A stretch of DNA of 64,000 nucleotides from Schistocephalus solidus (Eukaryota > Platyhelminthes > Cestoda > Diphyllobothriidea > Diphyllobothriidae), in the NCBI GenBank assembly GCA_017591395.1, contig WEDG01002913.1, positions 366,249 through 430,248 on the forward strand, written 5' to 3'. The notes beneath the pieces were generated by a model that saw only the letters and a program-made list of their open reading frames with translations, was not told the origin of the DNA and made no database searches. The position numbers and the translations under genes are program-made. Positions within the stretch are counted from its first letter, which is position 1. Every line of letters starts with the position of its first letter. Below, piece by piece: positions 1-10,329 of the stretch.

Positions 1-56
1 AGTTTCTGATCAGAAATAATCAGTTTCGAGCGCAACTCTTCACATTCCTGTAGAAG
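1..56 (-). CDS. CCNB1IP1: HEI10/CCNB1IP1-like E3 ligase, exon 3 (cut by window edge)
   Basis: After a 38-nt intron the frame continues LLQECEELRSKLIISDQK to the first base of the window. This is a heptad-like leucine and glutamate pattern, consistent with the coiled coil of HEI10. An alternative acceptor nine bases further on (CTACAG, exon 47-1) keeps the same frame, so the exact start is uncertain. The remaining C-terminus lies outside the window. Confidence 0.6.
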
Positions 57-94
57 CTAAAAAATTAAATGAGCGGAAATTTTAAGATTTATAC

Positions 95-340
95 GGCGCT
101 CTTCTTGTGCTCAATAAGCATATTTTCATCTTTCATTTGAGCAAGAACGGTTTTAAATTCCTTCTCCATTGCTTTAGTTTTTTCTAGCGATTTTGTAGCT
201 ACGTACTCCAGAAATTGCGTTCGCAATGTTTGCTGGAATTGGTAAAAACTGAGAGCGCGAGAACATATGTCTAATATTACTTCTGGAGATTGTCCGGCCA
301 GAATCAAGGATTTAAATCTATCAGAAGGTTGGAGATCAAT
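95..340 (-). CDS. CCNB1IP1: HEI10/CCNB1IP1-like E3 ligase, exon 2
   Basis: Second exon, 82 codons, phase 0 at both ends. It opens IDLQPSDRFKSLILAGQSP and continues EVILDICSRALSFY. This aligns without gaps to the conserved post-RING segment of CCNB1IP1 (PSEEYKAMVLAG, then PEIVLDISSRALAFW). The rest (EYVATKSLEKTKAMEKEF, then ending near ENMLIEHKKSA) is charged and helical, the start of the coiled coil that mediates oligomerisation in the family. The 3' boundary is set at GCC|GTATAA. Reading on would meet a stop (TAA) two codons later, so a splice here is needed to keep the coiled coil open. Confidence 0.82.
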
Positions 341-370
341 CTAATAATATTTATCGGATCGAAAGGTTAC
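341..370 (-). other. 30-nt micro-intron of the HEI10-like gene
   Basis: On the minus strand this segment begins GTAACC and ends TATTATTAG. Removing it joins GAG to ATTGAT in phase 0 and gives an uninterrupted match to the family (DYIE followed by IDLQPSD). Left in, it would add nine codons and an in-frame TAG. Its companion, intron 2 (57-94, 38 nt, GTATAA to TTTTTTAG), is similarly tiny. Very short introns are known in flatworm genomes; 30 nt is at the low end. Confidence 0.72.
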
Positions 371-564
371 CTCAATGTAGTCATTAACGTTGCGATCAAG
401 CCTGCAATCACAGACAGGACATACGGCAATGCTTTGACCATTTACTATCTTAGGACCGTGACAAGTGCAAAAATATGCTGACAGATTGTTACAATCGCAA
501 TTTGATGCAGATTTTGCTTGCATTTTCTGTAATTGCATACAAGTTCCAAGCTGGACGATAACAT
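371..564 (-). CDS. CCNB1IP1: HEI10/CCNB1IP1-like E3 ligase, exon 1 (RING), with an apparent frameshift
   Basis: First coding exon of a homologue of HEI10 (CCNB1IP1), a RING and coiled-coil ubiquitin/SUMO-type ligase that in animals marks meiotic crossover sites and acts in the nucleus. The start is the ATG at 564-562, preceded in frame by a stop (TAA). Reading from it gives MLSSSLELVCNYRKC and then ICQHIF, close to the family's LCNYRKC...CSHIFC. At the five-A run 469-473 (T run on the coding strand) the frame breaks. After one missing base is allowed for, the reading continues CTCHG, then AVCPVC and DRNVNDYIE, completing the C3HC4-type RING. The exon ends at GAG|GTAACC (phase 0). Everything around the break looks intact, so it is either an assembly or sequencing error in a homopolymer, or a real inactivating deletion. 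Family assignment is by recalled similarity. Confidence 0.78.
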
Positions 565-1610
565 CTTACATGCCTTTGCAGTTTTGACTTATTACCACAT
601 TTTACCAGGACTTAAAACAAAATAAAAATGACGATGGGAGCGGCAGAAATATTTGCTTAGCTAGGGCGCTACTTTGAACCTTGTTTCTTTAATCTAAATT
701 CAATTGAGACATGGAAATGTGAATGGAAACTGGAAGTTTCCTGTTGCAGTTTATACTAGACACAACAATAATGCCTCAAGTAAAGGAGAGGCTGATTCTT
801 TCAGTCACCTGGATATGGGTAGGCATTCTGTCTCATATTTTGAAATGAATATGGAAAAAAATGACTTTTAAGCCCCCTGTTAAGGATATTGATGCGTCAC
901 TTATTAGAAATTTCATGTATTTGGTTAAAGTGCAGCGTGCACACATCCTGTCTTCTTTATCTTTTCCAGTATGGAATTGTCTCTACTGACGGCTACGGGT
1001 CACATGCAACAAGCCCGCCGGACCCATTTGAGTCCAAATTAAGGTTTGTTCTAAACGTATGCACTCTGAACGTCAATTTACGAATAGCATATCGTTCAAT
1101 CCTTCGGTACACAAGGGTTTGCCGAAAAAGGAGCCAATGAGGAAAAAATGTATTATTCTTCCTTGATAGTGACAGGGAAGTTAAATGTAAAACGTGGCTA
1201 TCTAATTTGCTAGGTCTTCAGATTTCGGTAAAAACTATATATTTATAACCTCCGTATTCCCATTTATTACACGCTCCACCACGGTCAATTTAAATGCAAT
1301 GAAAAATAATCATTCAAAAGCGTGCTAACTATTAAAAAACCACATGGTCAGAATTTTACACTTAACAACACCCTCCTCCTAAAAATGGAGCCCTGTCCTA
1401 ACGTCCACTATGTGGAAAGTTAAATTTGCCGCTGATATCAAAATTATATATAAGTTGGAAGACGCCGTGGGTTGGAATGTTAGGGAATAAATGAGCAGTT
1501 GCGTTGGTTCAAGTGTTTCATATTTCCTGTGAATAGGGAGTCAGATGGCATCAATGTGCTGTGTACGATAAACCTTTTGTGGGTTAGCACGTCAGTGATT
1601 ACAAAGGAAC
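565..1610. other. Intergenic, AT-rich, no feature recognised
   Basis: Lies upstream of the minus-strand HEI10-like gene. I see no further coding similarity, tRNA or clear promoter motif. The open frame at about 889-1140 (+) has no recognisable motif and looks like chance. Confidence 0.5.
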
Positions 1611-1925
1611 ATGACAAGTCTCCGAGGTCACCAATACAAACTGAAAAGAAATCACGCCAAACTTGAAGTGCGGGCCAACTTCTTTTCCCAACGGGTGATT
1701 GACGAATGGAACAAACTGCCAGCCTCAGTGGTTCAGGCTGAAAGCGTTGAAATGTTTAAAAGAAGACTTGATGCATTTTTACTTGATGAACATATATTTA
1801 GTCGACAGCAATGATTGATATACTAAAACGACTATCGCCATGAAACATTTGCTTGTTTTGCTAGCGTCTATCTGTAAATAGAGTTTTCAAAGGCTCTGCG
1901 TATCTCCCTTATATATACTGAATTA
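1611..1925 (+). mobile_element. CR1/jockey-like LINE relic: extreme C-terminus plus 3' tail
   Basis: The 67-residue frame 1611-1814 contains HAKLEVRANFFSQRVIDEWN, then KLPASVV and MFKRRLDAFL. This is the characteristic end of many invertebrate non-LTR reverse transcriptase ORFs (FFSQRV, WN.LP..VV, FK.RLD). It has a proper stop and then, at about 1880-1925, a tail with 'ggctctgcgtatctccc' followed by 'actgaatta', resembling CR1-type 3' ends. An in-frame stop just upstream and the absence of the rest of the RT make it a fragment. The assignment is from motif recall. Confidence 0.68.
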
Positions 1926-3464
1926 TGAATAGAAAAAAATACGTTTGTGCCGATAAAATATATGGCTTTCATGAGTCTGATTAGAAAGCCTTGGCTTAGG
2001 CCAAATTGTAAAAGTTTCGAGCAGAATCTTCCTTCTGTCAATGGTACGATGAATGATTCGTAGGGATACTTTGAAGTCTAGGACATAAGTGCTTGACATA
2101 TAAGTATCCGAGATATACAGTAGGAACAGAGAGTCTGCTGGTGACATAAACTGGTGACCAATCAGCTTCAGGGAAGTTGTACAGCCAGTAGAGGAATAAA
2201 TCATAGCCCGGCAGGCCTAATAACATAAGATAACCTGGAGTCAAAATTACGTCGGTGGTAGTCTTCCCCAGATGCTCTCACAAGGTTGGTGTGTTCTGCT
2301 TAAAAACATAATTATATTGTTTTATTCAACACCCATAATTGCATTTTAATCGTTAATAAAACAAAATTAAGAGCAAACTCAAGAAAAATCAGGCCAACAC
2401 TGTACGGTATTCAGTGTCTATTAATGACAGGCATAAGGGTTCAAGAAATTCCAGAGAATAGTTAAAAAATCGCTTCGCAATTGATTAAAAAAGACGAAGA
2501 ATGAGTGTGATTTGTTACATCTTAAGAAGAAAACTTCCGACCACTGGAAGGTAAAAATGCTTGTAAGGCAAGGCCTTCCTGCAGTTGGGGATATGTAGGG
2601 GTAAGAACCGTTCCTTGTCAAAGGAGAATTCATGAAATTGTGGAGGCTATTAATTGTAGATGATATCACAATATTGTGTGTAAGAATACAGAAGCAATCG
2701 CCAAGGAGACGAAGCAAGAGGCATTTACTGTCGTCGTTTGCAGTTCGTTTATAGCGATAAAGATTAAGGAAAATAAAGAGTCAGAAGGATCATTCACGTG
2801 CTTGAAGATGCGTTCATGATAATTATTTGCTCTCTGAACTAACCACCAGCAGGTGGCGAAAACGAAGGAATCAGACGTGATAGTGAACAGATCGGATAGG
2901 GAAGAAACCAGGAGAAGACGTTGAAAGTCGGAAAAATCATCACTGCAGGAGGATGATATCAGGGGAATCAGCAGCCAATTAAACGATTTGGGTTACAAAA
3001 ATTAAACTGAGTGCTCCAACAAGAACAAAAAGGCATGTATAGTCTGCTCACAAATTCCAGGTTGGCCCCTTATATAGTCTACCTGCTTATTTTTCGGGAG
3101 TGAGACAGACAACAAGGACTTTATGCTTTCCAAGGAAAGCTGCTTACTAACTTTTGATTTGAAAACGGATAATTAGGCCGAACACCTAAGATCTAGCGAA
3201 AGATCGTTCCAAAGCAAAGTATACTCGAATGCAGAAAGAGTGAGCAATTAGGCGTAGAGCAACGAGGTGGTTGTTTAAGCATAGAGGAATTACGACTGAC
3301 ATAAGACTGATGTACTTATGTGAAGACATAAACCTATGGAAGAAAAGACTAACAGTTAATGCGAAAAAGAGAGCAAATGCCAGCTTCTAGTCTTCTTCCC
3401 ATAAAAGCTTCAGTTTCGTTAATAGAAATATCACAGTATAAGAACTGCTTGAGAGAGTCTTTGA
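1926..3464. other. Intergenic, no supported gene
   Basis: AT-rich sequence with short open frames on the minus strand (about 1923-2244 and 2421-2717) that carry no motif I can assign. It may include more of the decayed LINE material that flanks it, but I cannot align it by eye. Confidence 0.4.
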
Positions 3465-4290
3465 CTACAAGTTTTGGAATGTTTTCAGTTTTTTACTAAA
3501 GCAGGCATTCCTTAAACCCAGGGAAGGAGCGTAATAACTGTAAAAAATTATTTCATAGAGCATTAGCTTCATCACGGGGGAATATCTGATATCGAATAGT
3601 CCATCCATCAAGTTGAACTCCATTTTTACAAACATAATAGATCGGAGTTCATTGTTACGACACAAACATTTTCTGTGGCCTAAGAATGCACTTCCGGTAA
3701 TCGGCACAAATGAGCGCTTGCGAATATCTGATTTTTGGCAAAATATCCTTGATGTATAGAAAGAAGCTTAGCGGAGTCGGAACAGTGCCTTGAAGTACGC
3801 AACTCGTGATGTAGTTAGTTGTCAAGTAGCAATTACAAACCTGCACATTTAGGAGCGGCTGGATAATTAGTATCCGAAGAAGTCTAGTATAGTTGGGTAA
3901 ATACCAAGGGCTTCCAATTTTACTAAAATAAGTACAAGTGGCGCCTTGTCAAAGGTTTTACTATGATCAAAGTAGATGAATACCACGGACTGCTGTTTAT
4001 CACGAAGGAAGTATAAGATCAAAAAATACCAAAAGAAACGTTACGCAAGACACTTCAGGCAATAATCCATCTGAATAGAAATAAGAAGCTGATAAAAATG
4101 TAAAAAATTAAATTTTTACTAAGTTTTCCTAGAGATGCAATTTTATTTACACTGCGGTAGTGATTAACAATTGTTAAACATCCAGCCTTGAAATCTGAAA
4201 GAATAATTGAGATTCTTAATATTTTCGAGAAGCTTCCACTCAAAATATAATATAATAACGGATGAATAAGCAAACGGAAAATTTCTGACG
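3465..4290 (-). mobile_element. Decayed LINE reverse transcriptase relic, minus strand
   Basis: Read on the minus strand, 4273-4055 includes SDFKAGCLTIVNHYRSVNKI, resembling the RT segment usually written W/DFK.a.v.PI.K....NYRPISL. 3846-3655 includes TSCVLQGTVPTPLSFFLYIK and then ICADYRK, resembling TSGVPQGSVLGPLLF..YINDL and the catalytic YADD region, here damaged (ADY). The order RT2, RT4, RT5 is correct. Frames change between segments and catalytic residues are lost, so it is an old pseudogene. It is in opposite orientation to the relic at 4506-4870. Confidence 0.55.
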
Positions 4291-4505
4291 CTTTCCGGAT
4301 AATCCAGTTTGATTATCATCAAGTTCCGTGCAGTTTGTGTTTTTTAAAGAACATGTGTTTCTGGATACGGCCTGAGGAGATATCGACTATATTGAGAAGT
4401 ATGGCTGAACTTTGGCAAGCCTGTAACCCTAAGACTCCATACCAGAAGGACCAGTGAGGACGCTGATTCCTTCTTATACCTTCACGATGCGCAGTACCTT
4501 CTAAA

Positions 4506-4870
4506 AGTTGAGGAACAGAATGACCTAGTGTTCTTATAACTCCTCACTTAAACCATGGTCTAAGTTTCTAAAGGCAGGTAATCAAGCGAAATAGATGCAA
4601 TTTGCATTGAGATGGGGATTTCTGCAGATTGATAAGGAGCTGTACGTTAAAACCCACAAGGAATTAATTCGGGCTCATTTTATATATGCGGTCCTGGCCT
4701 GGTGCCCGTGGTTTAAGGGGAAAGGGAACGAATACAGGCGAAGGCTACGAAGATGGTCAATAAACTTATTCATGCGCCTTTCGAAGCCAGAATGACAGAG
4801 AATGATTTGTTTCCCGCAATTATGGCAAAGTATGCGATGATCTCACACAAATCTTTCCAAAGTCGTAAAA
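4506..4870 (+). mobile_element. Decayed LINE RT thumb/C-terminal relic, plus strand
   Basis: Translation around 4530-4720 reads SSLKPWSKFLKAGNQAK, then FLQIDKELYVKTHKELIRAH and FIYAVLAW. This matches the post-RT segment of CR1/jockey-like LINEs (SLKPS.QC..AA.KA...IRR.F..ID.ELF.KLYK..VRPHLEYAVQAW). At about 4730 a one-base shift moves the reading to IQAKATKMVNKL (family VQRRATKMV..L). In-frame stops and the shift show decay. Confidence 0.62.
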
Positions 4871-6369
4871 TTGCCATTGATGGCCATTGATTCTTACAGA
4901 AACTGCTCTTTTATTTAAATGCAAACTAGTAACTCATTTTCGAAGAAATTACTGTGCATTTATGTTTGTCAGATTTCTGGTTAAAATGTAATCTTATTAT
5001 AATTTTTGGATGAGTATATGCAACTTAAGGGCAAAAGCCCAATTCCATACATAAAGTAACTTAGAGAAAGGAATTTAATCGGAAGTACTTTGAGGGTGTT
5101 TCACAAAGATGGCTCGAGAAAATTAAAGTTTGTGAGTTCCCCGATTGAGAAGATTATAGTGTCCTTTAACACAGAGGTAATTTCGTGAACATGCCTAGAG
5201 TTTGACCGATGACGGAAGATTTGAGGGGGGTATTTGGCAGAGTTTGAACCGCTGAGAGGAATTGACTTTCTTTGCCTATCAAGCCCTTAACTCAGCTTCG
5301 AGTTAAATTCAAAAATTTATGCAATTATAAGTTGAAAAAAAATAATTATTAGATAAGTACTGCAGTAGCTTTCTCATTTTTGCGTCATATATAAAGAAAA
5401 TAAAAAATAAGCGAATCCAAAGACTTATACGGGGAAAATATACAAGCGAAAAATACAAAATACCTTTGGCAACATCCAACCTCAGGCCACAAAGAAGTTT
5501 GCATGATTAGAGGCGGGAAAACCATACCAATCAACTGATAAGAGGCAGTAATTTATAAAGTTTTTGTCTATGAATTGATAAATTGAGTCATTTTTTGCAA
5601 ATCTGATTTAACCTGGTCGCTATCGAAAAGATCCTGTTCGATAGTAAGAAAAGACGAGCAATTTATTGGTAAGGATCACATCTAAAATGTGCTTATCTCT
5701 TGCTGGTGAGCGAACAAACTGGGAATGCCAAAATGAAGGCCGTAAAATATTCTAAATGCAATGAATTTCAGAGAACTTAAAAGCTCCGACGTTAATTTTT
5801 TTCATTTAAAACAGATTATGAAACAAATTTAAAGCGTTCACAGGTTTTTATGTCACTAAGGGCTGAATAATTTTGTGCATTGCAGTTACAGAAAAGAACA
5901 CTCCTTTATTGTAGCACGAGAGTAAAAGATGCGAGACAGAAATTTTTAAAAAATGGAGGAGCATTCAGCTAGTAGGGAAAGTGCTTTCAGAAAGGGGTTT
6001 AACAAAAAAGGTAACCACTCTAAGCCTACTTATAGGTCTTGATGGCCTATACAACATCTGTTTTGTCTTGTCTAATCTCCAAGCGAATTCGCATAGAAAT
6101 ATAAACTGCATGCTATATCTCGGTAGCTCTTAATGCAATTTCATACTACATCAAATTCATCACTTATGCTTACTCATATCAAACCTCTCACTCTAAACCG
6201 GCTTGTAAAGGAACGTTTATAAGTACATTTACATATTCGACTTGCAGTTTATGAGTAGTTGTTAATGTTTGCGCTCTTCCACTAGCCAATGCTGGTTTAT
6301 ATTGTGCCTGCAATTAGGGATACAATTTATTTTTGAAGTTTCCTAATTTCTAGATTGTTTTTATCCACT
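4871..6369. other. Intergenic, AT-rich, no gene recognised
   Basis: No open frame with a recognisable motif. Some of it may be unrecognisable LINE 3' sequence, since CR1-like tails follow at 6370-6600. Confidence 0.4.
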
Positions 6370-6600
6370 TTGTAATCAAAAGGGAGTTTAAAGGCGTGCA
6401 CCTATCTGTCCCCTAATAAACTGAATTGAGTTGAACTGATCCCATATTTAAACGAAATCGATGACTGACACACTGTACTCCAATTGTTTTTTTAAATACA
6501 TATGCAATTTTAATCCATGAACTTATAAGCAGAACTTTCAATGGCTCTGCCTATCTCCCGTTTATTTTCAAAATTGTAATTAACTTTCCTAATTAGAGTC
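6370..6600 (+). mobile_element. Two CR1-like LINE 3' tails
   Basis: Two separate stretches resemble the tail at about 1880-1925. The first, at about 6380-6440, has 'gggagtttaaaggcgtgcac', 'ctatctgtcccc' and 'taataaactgaattgagttg', the ATTG-rich ending typical of CR1 families. The second, at about 6525-6600, has 'aactttcaatggctctgcct' followed by 'atctcccgttt'. No coding part is attached. Confidence 0.45.
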
Positions 6601-6978
6601 TATTCCATTTACAGGAACATTAGTGCACGTGTTCAGCTGTTGAATTCCTATAAGGGTACCCCGTAACCACAATAAAGTTTTTATTTTGACACTTTAATAT
6701 ACATATTTGCGTATACGGCAACACCTGAACAACGATGAACATACTATTTCACCTAGTCTGAGCAGGTCTGCAAGACAACAAATAAAATTGAGTGAAAACG
6801 ATATCTTTATAAATCTAAATACATAAACCTTTAAAAACCATCCAGATTTCCATAGAATCTCATAAAATAAAAAATAAAATGCGTGATTTGCTCAAACTAT
6901 TTAATGAAAATAGTCCCGAAAAACCTTTCTGTTTTAATTGGCTGTATATAATACGAAAATACGAAAATCACACTAAAT

Positions 6979-7471
6979 ATGCGCGCAGCGATGGGCCCCA
7001 GTGTCGCCGGTGGATCTGGCTCTGCTGAATCGTCTGTTGAACAACCGATGACTCAAAGCTTTCAGGAATCATCTTACCGATCAGGACGGCGAGAACTAGG
7101 CCTAAGTAGAGGAGCTCAGCGCTACATCGATGAATACTCATATACAAATCCTCAAAGAGGAAATAGTGCTCGTGACGGTCGTCATGTCTATACAAATCAA
7201 GCTTCCAACAGTTTTCAAGAGACTGATATTTCTAACCGACATTTTCGCGGTTTTCATCAGAACAAACCGCATTCTAGAAGGGGATACAGTCAAAGTTTTC
7301 GTGGCAGGACCTCGGGGAAACGAAAACTTACAGGAAGAGACTTCGCATCTACGGAAGTGGCTTTAGACACTATTGACACTTCACGAGACTCAGTAACGGG
7401 GAAGCATGGCCAGACCTTAAGCGAAACAGAAAACACTTTATCTGCTAAATTTTCCAATTTGTGCTTACGAG
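6979..7471 (+). CDS. NFX1: NFX1-type zinc finger protein, exon 1 (N-terminus)
   Basis: Putative first coding exon, 164 codons plus one base. The ATG at 6979 is the first after an in-frame TAA at 6949-6951. The encoded stretch is low-complexity and rich in S, R, G and N (for example HFRGFHQNKPHSRRGYSQSF, then RGRTSGKRK), without a folded domain. This is usual for the N-terminal region of NFX1/shuttle craft proteins, which are nuclear and bind DNA or RNA. The exon ends ...ACGAG followed by GCAAGT, a consensus GC-type donor. Splicing to 7989 rebuilds GAG (E) and gives LRESLIEKL, the usual run-in to the RING/PHD finger. The phase match and that run-in are the evidence that this exon belongs here; the start itself is less certain. 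Confidence 0.68.
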
Positions 7472-7988
7472 GCAAGTTTTAACTAGAGTTAATGCCTATT
7501 CGCTTCTATAATCGTCTACCTTTCACGCGCTCCTATAGTTTTAAATCAGCATAATCCTGTAGATTTTAACCTTACAGTTTGTTGTGTTTAGGTATAACCC
7601 AAACAATTTGTTCATTAATAATGTAGTTTATACATTCTCTTTACATGCAGTTACCGATTATATTTGATTTGCGAACTCAAACCTAGACCAAACTTCTATA
7701 GTAAATTAGACCATCCCATGTATAGTACTACTACTATACTAGTATACTATAGTAGTCAAGTTGGGATTTCTAGTTTCAGGATCCTGATTTTTTGTCGGGA
7801 ATAGAGCAGGTATGCGCGTGTACGCGGACCTTGTAATGTGCTCTGCACACGTGTCCCGTCAGCCATGGATGACAAATACCTGGAATGGCTCTCTGCTCCG
7901 TCAGATACCTAGCAGCCGCATCATTCATCGTCAGTTTTCTGTTATTGACGTGATCACTTGCCTTACTTCTTATTTTGTTTCTTTCCAG
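7472..7988 (+). other. NFX1 intron 1 (517 bp, GC-AG)
   Basis: Begins GCAAGT and ends TTTCTTTCCAG. Contains no feature beyond a small AT-rich palindromic patch (about 7722-7752, 'tagtactactactatactag'). Confidence 0.62.
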
Positions 7989-8388
7989 AGAGCCTCATCG
8001 AGAAATTACGATGTGGTCAGTATTCCTGCCTTATTTGCTTGTGCTCAATTCTTCCCCGCGATGAAATTTGGTCTTGCGATGACTGCTATCACATGTACCA
8101 CCTTAAGTGTATGACAGACTGGGCACTATCAGCAAAGTTGGACAAACAGAACTCGAGTGAAAAGATATCAACCCCGAAGAATACCTGGCATTGTCCTACT
8201 TGCCAGAAGGAACACTCTTCAGCCAACAAACCATTAATTTATCGTTGTTTTTGTGGCCGAAAAATCAGACCTGAATACCATCCTGGACAGACTACCATTC
8301 CACATGGATGTGACGAGATTTGTGGCAAGCAGAGAAAGCCGAAAGAGACCGAAGAGGGCGTTCAGGCATGTCCACACGCGTGTACCGA
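7989..8388 (+). CDS. NFX1: NFX1-type zinc finger protein, exon 2 (RING/PHD-like C4HC3 finger)
   Basis: Encodes ESLIEKLRCGQYSCLICLCS, then WSCDDCYHMYHLKCMTDWA and TWHCPTCQ. This is the C4HC3 finger that precedes the NF-X1 repeats in NFX1, NFXL1 and Drosophila shuttle craft, and that gives the family E3-like activity. Next come YRCFCGRK and GCDEICGKQR, the start of the Cys-rich array, ending ACPHACTE. The acceptor is TTTCCAG|AG (phase 1) and the donor GA|GTGAGT (phase 2). Joined to 16077 it reads ACPHACTELCHPGPCPPC, completing the first NF-X1 finger exactly. All zinc ligands of the finger are visible. Confidence 0.93.
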
Positions 8389-8806
8389 GTGAGTTAGGAT
8401 GCAGATTTGGCGGCAAAATTGTATCTCCCTTTTTGGGGTCGCCTAAAATATGTAATACCGTTAACCTCCGAAACTTGTTATTGCTATTCCTAGGTAGTCA
8501 ACCATGACTGAACTAACCGCAGCCTTAGTAAACATAAATTAATTGCTAAGAATGCGCAATAAGTAATATTTTTGGCTAGTTTTCATTCAAAAAACCTTCG
8601 GCTAAGCGAAAAACTCGGAATTTAAGAAATAATGAGTTTGTTTTAGGGAATGTACTATCTTTAAATATATCTTTAGTTTGGACCGGAGTCCAGTAAACCT
8701 GATTCGTTTTGATTCTCGCGTAATAAAATGCTTGCAGTCGTAAATGAATTTGATATCTCCTTACTATTAAGATTTTCCAATTCAAGTATACAGAAAAGGC
8801 TTGGCG

Positions 8807-8907
8807 CACATATATAGTCGACATGCGACTGCAGGCGAGGGCTCCTAATCGAACCCAAAGGCGCAATCGATTATCTGCAAAAAGATCGGTGAATGCCACA
8901 CTATCCT
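8807..8907 (+). mobile_element. SINE 3' fragment (tRNA-derived family of this window)
   Basis: Contains 'tgcgactgcaggcgagggct' and 'agatcggtgaatgccacact', matching in order and spacing the 3' part of the better copy at 18610-18826. The tRNA-like head is missing. Confidence 0.55.
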
Positions 8908-10329
8908 AATATATTTGCATATATGCCCTCGTCTTACTCTCAGTATAGTCCAAATGGTGCTGAAACTCCCTAAAGTACTGAAGTTTCAACATGAACACTG
9001 TTTACCACCAGTTTCATTAAGTCGCATATATTCCAAAAAAATAAGCCTGTCATATAGCCTGACACATTTTTCTTAAAATTGCTGCATGTTCGTGGTCTTT
9101 ATGTCAGCCATAGTATGTAAAACTTTAAGTCGAACTCCAGCAGTATTAAAGAAACTGTTCCTGACATTTTATTCGACCGCTGAAAATACTTTGAAAATCA
9201 AGCTTTGTTCTCGATTTTGACTTTTGATGTCCGAGAAGATATACCTAAAGTTGGTTGAGTTATGGAGATGTTTCTCACGTAGTTGGTCATGACCGACCCA
9301 GTCACCTGCATGCTTAGTTAGAAGCCTTTGCGGTCGCCAGTCAAAAATGACCAATTTTTCCTCACATCTCTTCCAATGTCTAGGCTAGCTCAAAACCTCA
9401 TGCAGGTTCGTTTAGGTACTGTAAATGATCAAGAACTTGCCCAATTTTTACCTGTTAATTCCCTCAGTGTACAGACCGGACTACTTTCACTCAGGTAATT
9501 TGACTGACTGGCTGGGAAACCGCATTCCAAAGAAGCCCCCGGAACTCCGCTCTCAATATTAAAACCTCAGCTATCCTATAAGTAGAAGGGATTCAAAGTC
9601 GCCATTTTTAGAGCGATTTGATACCCCTACAGCACTTAAAATTTATTATAGTGATAAAGAGTCACGAAGAATGAATTCCGACAGATTATGATGCCGGGAA
9701 CATTATTTGGCGCAATGAGCAATGCAAAAACATATTATACTCTGAAAATCTTTTGAAATTTTACTCTAACGACACAGTACTGCTTGCTGGTTTTTGAGAA
9801 ATATTTCACGTTAACCCTTATCTTTGGATCGACCTTTTATCAGTCAAGCCGACTGGAGATAATGAGATTGGGCACAGCAGCTAAGGTGGCTTAAAGCTCC
9901 CGTCTGCGTGACAGTGCAGTCCGTTTTTGAAAGCAATTCCCTCTCCCCTCCAAAAAACAGCACTAGTTAATGCTCCAGACCGCTTTTGCTGATCAGTAGC
10001 AGCAAAACTCATCTGCAACGGACTCGGCTCACTAGATGATTCCTCAACAGTCACTATGATTTCTGGTATAATTTAAATTTGGTAGGGCTTTCTTCCACCC
10101 TTTTCTATATTTTTTTGACGCGTACGACAATCACTACTTACAGTTTAACATATAGCAGATTTAAGCAGTTGTTCAAATGAGGTTTATAGTATTTTGTTGA
10201 CTGTGGTCGCTTTTACTTCAGATATTTTCATCTACTTAGTGCTCACTCGGACACTTCCGTCTCATTTATTTAATTCCAAAGCTTTCCAATACTTATAAAA
10301 TTATAAGGCTGTTTGTTAACTTCTGTTAT

